The position numbers were made by a program, and so were the translations under genes. Of a stretch of DNA of 64,000 bases, positions 1-11,500 are shown one piece after another. The DNA is from Dastarcus helophoroides. Its lineage: Eukaryota; Arthropoda; Insecta; Coleoptera; Bothrideridae. The notes beneath the pieces are model-generated. The model worked only from the letters and a program-made list of their open reading frames with translations, did no database searches and was not told the origin of the DNA. The DNA is taken from the NCBI GenBank assembly GCA_028583605.1, contig CM053326.1, positions 10,920,587-10,984,586 on the forward strand, given 5' to 3'. Every line of letters begins with the position of its first letter. The first letter of the stretch is position 1.

Positions 1-1350
1 TCTATAAAAAAAATTAAATTTTAATTAACAGTCGAAATTTTAAAAAATCGAAGTAGCAACGATTTGAAGTTTTGAAAAAAGGTCAAAATTTCAAATAAAA
101 GGTTCGAATTTTCAAAAACCAGTCGAAATTTTGAAAAAGGTCCACATTCTGAAAAATATCACAATTTCGAATATTGGTCGAAGTTTTCAAATTCGGAAAA
201 AAAGATTGAAAATTTCAAGAAAGTTAACATTTTGAAAAAATCCATCTATTTTTTGAAAAAAGTGAAATATTCCAAAAATGTCGAATCTTTCAATGTAAAT
301 CTAATTTAATACATAAAAGTAGAAACTTGGCAATTTGGACTTGTTGAAAATTTCGACCATTTTTGAAAATGTTTACATTTTTCTTTTAATTCCGACCTTT
401 TTGACCATTTCTACTTTTGTGCAATACTTTTACTTTTTCTTTTGAAAATTCCGATGCTTTTGAAAATTTTGTTCCAAAATTACGATTTTTTCTCAAAACT
501 TCGATTTTTCTCAAAGTTTTGACTATTTGTCCTAATTTGATTATTTTGATTTTTTTTTTGACAATTTTGAACTTCTCTGCACAATATGTTAACTTTTGTT
601 TAAATTTTCAAATTAAAGTTTAAAATTAAAAAAAACCCAAAAATAATTTTAAAAATGTTTGCTAAAATGTTAGCTTTGAAATAAAATCTATCCTTTTTCG
701 TTCTTTTTATCCGAACATGTTCGAGTTTTTTTCTCGAAATTTCAATTATATTTAATAAACTCCCACCTTTTAGATTTTGCTTTAAATTAAAAACTAAATT
801 AGTTGTGACCTTTTTAGAAATTCTGACTTATCTAAAATTTCTACCTTACATCTTTTCACGTCTCCTCTAAAATTTCGACTATAAATTGGAAATTTTGTTT
901 TATTTTTAAGAACTGGACCTTTGTTTTAACATTTTTCTCGAACTTTCTGCTATGTGTAATATTGTTCCAGTTTTATTCTTGGGATGTTTCGTAATAATAA
1001 TTAAACTCGAAATTTTAGTTTTTTCTTCAAAGAAATAATTATTTTAATTGTTTCAAATTTCGAGTTTCTTTTTCAAACTTCCGGCTTTAAACTTGAAATT
1101 TCTCTGCGACGAATTTCTGCTAAATTGTCCAACGTTTTTTACCTTTTTTGTTCATGACTAAATGATTTTGTAAGACTTCCCCATTCGAATAACCCCCTGT
1201 AAGATAATTAACAGGAAGTCAACTGAAAATTCGGATGTTTAATTTCAGTAAATGTCGACTTTGTTAGAAATTTGGAGAATTTTTTCCTCTTAACTTACGA
1301 TTTTGTTTGAAACACATATTTCTTGAAATTTACACTTTCAGTTTTCACTA
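1..1350. repeat. TTTCGAAATTT-type low-complexity repeat
   Basis: AT-rich DNA built from degenerate runs of the type TCGAAATTTTGAAAAA (A-rich, bases 1-300) and then TTTTTCGACTTTT (T-rich, about 340-1130). No open frame with protein-like composition is present. It lies upstream of the first visible Gemin5 exon and is presumably intronic. The same texture fills the interiors of dated transposons further right, so this is probably a decayed copy of such an element with its ends outside the window or lost. From 1608 to 2021 the same kind of sequence continues. Confidence 0.7.
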
Positions 1351-1605
1351 CAGTCGACGCCGCCAAGGTTGCGCCCGTTAAAGTTGTCACGATACGACCG
1401 TTAAAGTTGCGCGGATATTCCCCCACTCTAACTTTCGAACAACGAATTGGACTTCCAAGTTTTAGCGCCACTTTGGAATAATCCACCCAACCGCGCAAGG
1501 AGCAATAAAACGTATATATCTTTCGACAAGGAAAGGGATTACGGGGAGTAGCAACTTTAACGGTCGATCCAGTACGGTGAACCCAACTTTAGCGGGAGTC
1601 TGCTG
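1351..1605. mobile_element. 255-bp MITE with TA target duplication, pogo/Tc1-like
   Basis: The left end CAGTCGACGCCGCCAAGGTTG-like (from 1351) and the right end, read in reverse complement as CAGCAGACTCCCGCTAAAG, are imperfect inverted repeats. TA flanks both sides (1349-1350 and 1606-1607). CAG-type ends of this form with a TA duplication are known from pogo/Tigger-like elements. The interior has repeated CGTTAAAGTTG units in both orientations and no transposase, so it is non-autonomous. It is GC-richer than its surroundings. Confidence 0.6.
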
Positions 1606-2021
1606 TATTCACTCCTTTATTAAGGTTTTAAACTCGATAATTCAAGCCTGATTTTGAGATTTCAATTTTTTGTCGGAATTTATTTTTTATTTACAAATTT
1701 GGATTATAATGTAAATGTAAAGCAAAAATTAATGCAAATTATTTTTCTAATTTTTTCTCATATTTCGGACTTTTAGTTTTTACATTTCTTTTTTTTGTGA
1801 AGTACGTTTACAAACTCAAATTTCGATTTTTTCAGGATTTTTACTTCATTTTTAAAATCTAAATCTTACTTTTGAAATGTCCATGTTTTTTTTGAAATGA
1901 TATTTAGAGAAACTATAAATGTTGCTTAAACTTGTATTTTTAACAAGTTTTTTGAAATGTTGATATTTATCCCGTCATACTAAGAAGATTATACTTTCAA
2001 TTTCTACTTTATTGCTAAAAT

Positions 2022-5000
2022 CAGGGCATCGAACCACTATTTTTTTCGTTCCGGTTTTCGATTTTCGTTCCGGGAAAAAATCATATCGGTTCCGTTCCGG
2101 TTTTTGTTTCGACAAAAATAGCGATTTTTTCCGGTTTTCGATTCAGTTCCGGGCGACTCATTTTTTAATTCTTTAAAAGTTTTATTTTAATCATTTTATG
2201 ATAATTCAGGAAATGTTCTCTCTCTTTTCTTTAAATATTACAGCATGCAACTACTCTGGTAATGCTTAAAATTTGAAGAAAATATTTCTCGATTTTTCGA
2301 GTTTAAAAATTTCAGACTGATACTCTGGATTCTGGGTTGATTGTGAGTTCAAACTTCAAAAAAATCTCGAACTTTATAAAAAAAAATAGCTGATACCCGC
2401 GCTTTCGGCAAGGCGAAAAAAGAGAAAGGATCCTTTGGTTATATACTTTTTGAAAGTTTGGACTTTTCTGATGGATTCAATTTTTATTGAAAATTTTGAC
2501 TTATTTCGACAATAAAAACCCACTTTTTCACAAAGTCGATCTTTTCTCGTTCGACTTCCAAATTTTCGAATTTTTAACTTGATTTTGAAAATTTCGACTT
2601 TTCAAAATTTTTATTTTTTGAATATTCCAAATTCCTCAAAATTCTGTCTTATTTGGTTGGTTTTGATTATTTTCAACATTTTACTTTTATAACTCTTGTT
2701 GTTAAAGAGTTTAGTTTTTGAAAATTTCAAAATTTTTTGTATATTTGGAATTGAATGTTTGACCTTGTTTTTGTAAATATCAGAAACTTCAGACTCAAAA
2801 TTTCATATTTTTTTGCAAATCTAACTAATTTTAAATTAGATTTTTTCAAAACATTTCAATTCTTTTTAAATATCTGAATTTTTCAAAGTTTTAACTTTTT
2901 GCAGATATCGACTCTCTTCGAGTGTTTGTTTTTTTTATTCAACTTTTTTTAAATTTTCACTTTTCGCAAAATTCTGACTTTCTAAAAATGATTACTTTTT
3001 GAAAAGTCGCCTTCGATTTTTATTGAAAATTCTTAAACATTTTTCGATTTCTTTAAAGCATTTTGTCTTTATATTTTGAAAAATTTAAAATTCAAATATT
3101 CCTTTTTTAGCTTCGACTTTTTTCAAATCTTAATTTATTTTATTAATCGCAAGACTTTTTCAGTTTGACCTTTCTCTAGGATTTTAATTTATTTCCCAAA
3201 TTCTGAATTTTATGAAAATCTTTGCACATAATTTCGATCTTTTCTCCAAATTGTTATTTTTGTTTTTTTCAAAATTTTGATTTTTCTCTAAATGTAATGA
3301 TGTTGAAAAATTGACTTTTAAAAACTTCTATCCTGTTTTTTAAATTTTTGACCTTGGTCTAACTTTTGACAATTTCTCAAAGCTTTGATTGTTTTTGAAT
3401 ACTGAGATTTTTTTTTTTAAATTTCGACTTTTTCTCAAAGTTTCGACTTTTATGTAGTAAACTGAACTTTTTTTTGAACAATTAGATTTTCCTTTCATTT
3501 TTGCTTTTTGAAAAATTAAATTTTTCTCAAAATTTCGACATTTTTTATATTTTCGAACCTTTTTCAGAATTTATGAAAATTTCGGCCTTTTATCATCAAA
3601 ATTTCGACTTTTTCTCGAAACTGTAACTTTTTCCGAATTTGAATTTTGGAAAATTTCCTTATTTCAACCTTTTTGACTTCTTGTAAAAAATTTGACAACA
3701 CAAAGTTTTTTCTCAAAATTTCAATTTTTTTCAAAATTTTGAATTTTTTACAATATGATTATGTAGAAACATTTTTTTTAAAACCTTTACCTTTTTTTTT
3801 AAAATTTTCAGCTGTAGCTTAAACTTTTTACTATTTCTCGAAGTTTTAACTACTTTTTTTGACAATTCCGACTTTTTCCAGTAAATTTTACTTTTTTTCA
3901 AAATTGCAACTTTTTGAAATATTTGGATTTTTTTCAAGATTTTAATCTTTTTTAAAAATGTTTACCTTTTATTATCAAAATTGGGACTTTTTTCTAAGTT
4001 AAATATAGCTTTATTCAAAATTTGAAGTTTTTTCCGAAATTTCCATTTTTTTTTCAAAAGTTCGGGTTTTTGTGACTTCAACATTTTTTCAAAATTCACC
4101 CGTTCCAGAAATTTTTTAATTTTGCTGAAGAATCTAATTTTCCAAATTACCAATTTTTAAATTTTGAACAAATTCTACAAAACGAATTTAAGACTTAACT
4201 AAATTTCGATTTTAAAACTGCCTGAATACAAAACAATCTGAAAAAAAATTGCAGGTTCGGGGTTAAAGTCGAAATTAAAAAAAAGTCAAATATAGCGTAA
4301 ACAAAACCAGATAAAAATTGGAAGTTTAAATTAGACATTTTCTAACATGTCATTGTGTCAAGTTTACCCTTAAAATTTCGACTTCAATTTCAAGATCCCG
4401 GCTTTAAATGGAATATAAATGTTTCATTTTTCTCTTGAAATGTTTACTGAAATTCCCAATTTCTAGGAAAAATTAGAAATAGCGAGATTTTATCGCAAAT
4501 TTTGAGTGTTTGGAAAGTTTTATGAAGTCAGCATTGTAAAAAAATCATTAGAATTTGAAATTTCGAGAAAAAATTGGCATATATAAATTAAAGTGAAATT
4601 TGAAGAAAACAATTTGAGAAAACTCGAAATTTTTATTAATAACTTCAAAAAATAGGGATATCAGATTATAAAAGGCGAAATCCAAGTTTGACAAAAAGAA
4701 AACAAATTTTGGGTGTTTGTTTTGAAGAAAAAGTTGGAATTTTCGGAAAAATTCGAATTTGCAAACAAAATTTCCAGGAAATTGGGCTTTCAATGAAAAA
4801 GATTCGACTGCTCAAGTCCGTTTTTACAATTTCACATAAAATTTTTATTTAAAACTCGAAATTTTAGGAAACGAAAAGAAATATTTCGAAAAAAAGTTCC
4901 AAATTTCAAAAAAGAGCCGAGAATTTTGAAAAAAGAATATTTAAGTTATACAACTTAAAATTGAATTTGGCTTGAAATTTTGAGAATATAATCAACATTT

Positions 5001-5277
5001 TCTTAGAACGAGTGGAAATTGTAAGTTTCTAATTGAACTTTCAAAAAAATGTTCTTTAAAGTAAACTCGTAATTTTGAGATGAAAGTTGCATAAATTTGT
5101 GTAAAATTTTGAAAAGGAAATTTCTAAAAAAATCCTAAACTTTAGGGTAGTGTAAAAATTATTTTAAGAACATACAAATTCAACGAACCGAAATAAATCG
5201 TTATTTTTTTCCGGTTCTGTTCCTACAAAAATAACGATTTTTTTTTGGTTTTGGTTCAGTTGCGGTTCGAAGCCCTG
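2022..5277. mobile_element. 3.26-kb non-autonomous hAT element (CAGGG ends)
   Basis: The left end starts CAGGGCATCGAACC and the right end is its inverted counterpart (reverse complement CAGGGCTTCGAACC, 13/14 matches). The perfect 8-bp direct repeat GCTAAAAT flanks it at 2014-2021 and 5278-5285. CAGGG termini plus an 8-bp duplication are diagnostic of hAT transposons. Each end carries repeated CCGGTT/GGTTCCG units (2043-2150 and 5205-5270), which look like subterminal binding repeats. The interior is TTTCGA-type DNA, T-rich to about 4170 and A-rich after, so the element is close to a giant imperfect hairpin. It has no transposase and must have been moved in trans. A second copy is at 57699-61080. 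Confidence 0.87.
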
Positions 5278-5427
5278 GCTAAAATTTCAAGAGTATAAAC
5301 ATGGTTTTTTGTAAAGTACAATTTTTTCAAAAAGTTAAAAAGTACAATTTTTTGCTACCCTAGTTTAGGGAACCCCCCATTTAACAACCTTCTGGGTGCA
5401 CCTTTGTCATGTATTTATTTATTTTAG

Positions 5428-5555
5428 GTGAATATAAGATTGAAGATTGTGTTGTGGCAGTTCTAGACGGTCATGTTGGCTCTATTAATGCTATAAATTG
5501 GTCGCTTTTTAATAGGTTCAAATTAATATCCGCTGGAGAAGATGGCACAATACAG
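5428..5555 (+). CDS. Gemin5: Gemin5 exon: WD40 repeat
   Basis: The acceptor is TATTTTAG before 5428 and the donor GTAAG follows 5555. The exon begins with the last two bases of a codon and ends on a codon boundary. It encodes a WD40 strand set with the GH dipeptide (LDGHVGS) and ends AGEDGTIQ, continuing directly into the next exon's VWNV. Confidence 0.85.
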
Positions 5556-8500
5556 GTAAGAAATATTTTTTTTATATGAAATTATGCACAATGATATTTT
5601 ATAGGTGTGGAATGTTAAAAGCAAAACATTGGAATCGACCTACTGTGACTCTAATGCAATCAGCAGTGCCATATGGAGTCCAGTGTCTGAAGACTTTGTA
5701 ATTAGTGCAACAAAAAATAATGATATTAAAATCTGGAATGTAAACGACTATCCTCCTCCTGATAATGTTGAAGGTAGGTTTTTTCGTCAGTTTTCATATG
5801 CCTCTTTTTCTTTCTTTGTATTCAGCATTTTTTGACATTGATTGAAAAAACGCAGTTTTTATACAGATTTTCTCAGTGAAATCCTTTTTAAGAAAATTGC
5901 CCTTGAAATTAAATTAATTTGATAAATATGACAATGTTCTTAATTTTCAATAGAAAAATTAATTGGATGATTAAAGGCCATGACTAAGAAAAAGTAGAAA
6001 CTGAAAACAAATTTTTGGAAATTCTAAATTTGTGTAAAAAGACAAAAGTCCTAGAAAATTGTCTTTGGAAATTTTAAAGTTTTCGGGATTTTATTAAGTG
6101 AAATTTTCTGAAAATGTTGCTATTTTCGACTTTCTCTGAAAATTTGCTCCCTATTTTTCAAAATTTAACAAAAGTGAAGTTTTTGAGCTACTTTGAATTT
6201 CTAATAGATTTCGACTTTTTCCTTAGAGATTTTGATCTATTGCTCGTAATTTTCATCTTTTTCTTCAGTTATTTTTTCATAATTCATTTTTATTTTTAGA
6301 AATTTTTATTTTACTCGTCGAAATTCATCTTTTTCCCAATATTTAGATTTTTTTCGTCTATCTTCAAAATATGACTTTCTAAGCGAAATTTTAATTTTTT
6401 TCCCGATTTAATCTTTTTCTTGAAATTCTGATTTTTTTCAAAATTCGTAATTTCTCTCAAAATTTTCTATCAATTTCAAGGTTTTTCTCGATATTTCGTT
6501 ATTTTTCTTAACAATAGATTTCTTTTGAAATTTTCTACCTGCTAAAATCAGAACTTTGAGATATTTTGTCTATTTGTTTAAAATTGATCTAGAAATTTTG
6601 ATGTCTGTCTCAAAATATGGTGTCTACTGTTTCTTAAAAATTGATCTTTTTTTCAAAATTTCGATGTTTTTTGAAATTTCTATTTTTTTTTTTTTGGAAA
6701 TTAGATTTTTTCCTTGAAATTTGTCTTTTTCGACATTTTTCTCAAAATCGTCTTTTCGAAATTTCGCTTTTTATGTCAACATCATATCCTTTATAATCCT
6801 AGAAATCTCAACTTTTTTTTCAAAATTTCGATTTTTCATCAAAAATTCGTCTCAACTTTCCTTTTAAATACCACCTTTTTTAAATTTGGCTTTATAATTT
6901 TTCAAAATTTCGGTTTTATTTTAAAATTTAAAATTCTTTTCAAAATTCGAAAAGAATTGTAAGATTTTCGCCTTTTTGAAAAATTCAACTTTCGGAAAGT
7001 TAGACTTTTTCAAAAATTTTAATTTAATTTTAATTTTTTTGAAAATCTCGATTTTTTTTAAATTCCTACTTATTCAAAATTTGGATTTTTTCAATTTTGG
7101 TTTTTTAATCTTCACCTTTTTAATAATGTTGAAATTTGTTTTAAAAGAGGTCTTTGTGTGTTTGAAGGTATTGCGATTTTTGACTTTTTTACAAAATGCT
7201 CCAAAATTGTCCTCAACATGTCTTTTTTGATTTTTTAGAAGTTTAGATTTTTAAATTTCAACTTTTTTTTTTAAATTTGACTTTCTCTCAGAATTTTCTA
7301 TCAATTTCAAGGTTTTTCTCTTCTCCTCCTTCTTCTTCTTCAGAGACAATTATTCTCAAAATTTGACCATTTTTTTCAAAATTTAACTTCCTGTGGAAAA
7401 TGATTATCGTTTTCTCGAAATTTCCTTTTTGCTCGAAAAACATCTTTTTCGGGATCTTTGATTCGTTTTTTTCTTTTTTCAAATTTGGACTTTATTCCAA
7501 AATTCGACTTTATCTTACAATTCACTTTCTTTAGAAAATTTCGACCGTCGACCGTCGAAACTTTTTCTCGAAATATAACCCTTTTTTTTTTCGAAATTCC
7601 GTTATTTTGGTTTTTTTTTCTAAAAATTTCGATCTTAAAATCTGAATATCTAGAAATTTTGACTAAATTCCTAAAGTTTCTGGAAAGTTGGACTTTTTCC
7701 TCGAAATTCTTATTTTTCTAGAAATTTTGATCTTTTCTCCCAAAATAATTCTACTTTTTGGTATTTTCATTGAAATTTCATCGTTTTTTGAAATTTCTTC
7801 ATTTTTCTTAAAATAATTATTTTAAAGAAAAATTCTAAATTTTCAAAAAAAAAAGTAACAATTCTGAAGGATTCGAAGTATTATAAATGTTATATTTTGA
7901 CAAAAATACGAGATCTTTAACAAATTCAAAATAATTTAAAAATGTCAAAATTAAAATTAAAAACTTAAAAAAGAAAGATTGCTGCTATCTAAAAGCAGAC
8001 AAAGGCAATAAGATTGTTGTATTGGATAAACCTGATTATAACAATAGAGTAAACAATTTAATTGAAAGTGGACCATATGAGAGAATAGCAAAGAATCCAT
8101 TACTAAAAATGATTAAAGAATTCAAAGATGCTATAAAGAAATGCAACAATCTTATTACCAACCCAATAAAATACAAAATTAACTGGAGTAATCCATCGAT
8201 CCCCAGATTGTATTGTTTACCAAAAATTCATAAACCGGGAAATTCAATGAGACCAATTGTTTCAGGTGTAACCGCACCCACTTACCAATTAGCAAAATGG
8301 CTTAACAATGAATTCGTAAAACTTCAGAACAATAATGCATCATTTTCAATTAAAAACACCACTGAATTTATAAATAAGATTTGACCTTATCACCCACAGA
8401 AATTCTGGTATCTTTTGATGTAACTTCACTTTTTCCCAGCGTACCAATAGCCGAAACTTTAAATTATTTAGAAGAACTCTTGACATTCAATCAAATAGAC

Positions 8501-11500
8501 AAAGAAGTAATTTCAGAATATTTAACTCTAACTTCATTATACATGAAACAGAACGTCTTCCAGTTTGACAATAAATTTTATAAACAAACAAATGGTACCA
8601 CCATGGGAAATCCATTAAGTCCATTTCTAGCAAATCTTTTCGTGGACAATTTTGAACAAGAAATCAAAAATGAATTAATAAACTTTCCTTGAATTGGGAT
8701 ACGATACGTAGACGACATTTTTGCAGTTTTTGACACCAGTAAACATGAAGTTCAAGATTTCGTTGATAAGTTAAACTCAAAATACAATTCAATTAACTTT
8801 ACATTTGAAAAAGAAACCAATGGATTACTCCCGTTTTTAGATATCTTGGTTATCAGAAATAAAAATAATTTAGAGTTCGATATATACAGAAAAGAAACCA
8901 ATACAAATCGCTTCATCACTGCTGATTCTAATCATTGTCCACAACAGAAATTAGCAAGTATACGTTTTTTAATCAACAGGCTTTTAAATGTTCCTCTAAG
9001 TAAATCCAGATATACAAAAGAATTAGCTTACATTGAAGATGTTGCGATTTTTAATGGTTTCCCCGTAGAAACAGTAAACAGCATGTTAAGAAAATGTAGA
9101 TTTAAGAAAATAATTCAGGATTGCTCTAAGCTTGATCAATCTAAAGATAACACTCCTCAGTGGCGGCTGGTGTTAAAAAAATTGGGGGTTGCAAAGAGAC
9201 ACTTACCAAAATGTGCCGAAATTGGAAATTTTAAATTAATCTGGAATTAAGATATTTAGGATTTTAAATGATATATGTTATACATGTATAATATATTATT
9301 AAAATTTCCCGTTTATAATATGCACAAAAATCAGACATTCATTTATTGGAAGCGGAAGTTCATACGATGATCTTTGGCAGATGTAAATTTATTAATAATT
9401 TTTGATTGCGATCGGGGTATTTCTTGGATTAAGTCCTTTTCTTTGTAAAGCATTGTTAATGCGGACAATTTTTCCTGGCATAATGTATTTCTTATAAGTT
9501 TTTAATTATTTTCAGGGTGGAGAAGCACCCTCTGCTTCAGGAGAAGCCATTGGGATAGTTATAAAGATTTTTGAAAGCATTTAGAGTTCCACTAAAAATT
9601 TACTAAGCTCACTGTTTTCTGAAATAATGTTATAGAGTACAAGTAAACCAGAAGCCGATTTTAATCCAAAAATGGATAAATCTTAGTGGTTTTTTAAAAC
9701 TTTTCGGGAAAAGTGATTCTATATTGATTAAATTTTTTAGAAAAAAATAAGGTTGCTGCAATTAACTAAACATCGTCTGCAGAATATTTAAGTCTGGAAT
9801 AGATCGTACAAGTCGCTTAATTTCCAGTTTTTCTGACACAGATCGGTTACAGAATGGTTGTGCAATTAAACTTTACACTGAATTCATTTTTATTTGTGTT
9901 TCACGGCTCACAACAATGACCGACAACAAATTAAAATATCGAGTTGATATTTGGTTTGCATCCACAAATGCAACCTAATGCTTGCTTATGGGCAACTCTT
10001 TAAACGAACAAAATATGAGTTAAGGCGCAGGTGCATATGTGGAAAGCAAAGTTTGCAGTATAGCCTGCAAACTCTGCAAACCATGGACCCAACAACCTCG
10101 CCAAATTCTAACGAACCGGGGGAATCCGTTTTAGTTATGTTTGGTAACGATAAATTTGTTATATTAATAAATAAAATCGACAACAATTACTTTATTTTTT
10201 ATCCCGGCACATTTTTTTTGGAGGTTGCGCAAACCTGCAAACCTTAGCACTAGCCTCCACTGACACTCCTACAACCGTTGTGAAATTACCATTTTACCCA
10301 AATATCACTAATAAAATTAATAAAGTTCTAAAAGAAAACAACGTAAAAGTAGTGTACACAGCCAATATCAGTCTCCGCAATAATTTGGGTAATGCTAAAG
10401 ATAAATTGGACAAGCTTGAGAATTCCGGAATTTACGAAATAAGCTGTAACAATTGTAATTTATCATATGTTGGACAGACCAAGAGATCCATTAAAACCAG
10501 ATTTAAAGAACATATCGCTCATTTTAGATACAATAGAGAAGAAAAATCAAGTGTCGCCCTACATATGATAAATACAGGACACAAAATTAACATTGAAAAT
10601 TTAAAATTGTTAAGATCGGTCACAAATAGCAGAGAACTTGATGCATACGAAACAATTTATATCAATCAGAGGCCATTTATCCTTAATGGAGATAAAGGAC
10701 CATTGGCGGCCTCCAGTTTATTGAAGGCTATTTGTGGCAGGTCAAAATTCCATGCACCAGATGTGTTAAACAATTAGAAATAGGAAAGAAAGCAAAAGAC
10801 CGCCAGTATCGATTTGAATCTCAATGCAGATGACGTCGATGCATCTTTTGCTAATCTTTTTAGATTAGTGCGCTTGAAAATGCCAGTTCTGCTGGCGAAA
10901 TACGTATCGCGTAATTATTTATTTAATTGCCGACGTGGTAAAGGGGTGAAACCTTCTTTGAGCAGATATATTGTCTTTAGCGAATATTTTGCTTAATATT
11001 ACTACCGTTCGTTCCATTGCCGTTTGAACAATCACAAGTATAGCGTTTGACGTCAGTGTAACTTTTTCCATTTGGAATATAATCAATTTAGCAATTATAA
11101 GTCTTGCTATTTTTATGCCGTGATTTTACTTCTGCTTTCAGTATATTTGGTGATTCTTTTATACATTGTATTCTATTTGAGAAACTTTCTTGATCTCCAG
11201 TTAACCCGGCGGATATGAAGCTGCCTAAGATAATTGGTAGGAACTCGTGAATAATATTTTTAACTCATGTTCACTAGTTCGGGGAAATCCGTTATTTGTG
11301 ATGCCCCTACCGTTTTAAGTCTTTTTTTTTCTTCTGTTCCTGTGTTGATTTTCAACCTCCGTGCTCAAAGTGTTTAATGTGGTCATTTTGGCATTCATAT
11401 AAACGATGATTTCGTCAGCTAAATCAGTATCAGATTTAAATGCTTCCCAAACCTGTTGTGCAAAAATTCCACATTCTTACAAAGCGGTTTTACTTTCGAT

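Noticed and set aside
417..7721. Many 60-90-codon open frames rich in Phe, Lys, Ile and Leu in the left 8 kb
   Set aside because: They are shadows of the TTTCGA-type repeat. Composition is set by the T- or A-rich strand, with no conserved motif and no splice or start context.
9951..10247. 98-codon frame in the hAT element inside the Penelope copy
   Set aside because: The same region of the sister element at 55630 does not keep the frame, and the hAT transposase remnant is on the other strand.
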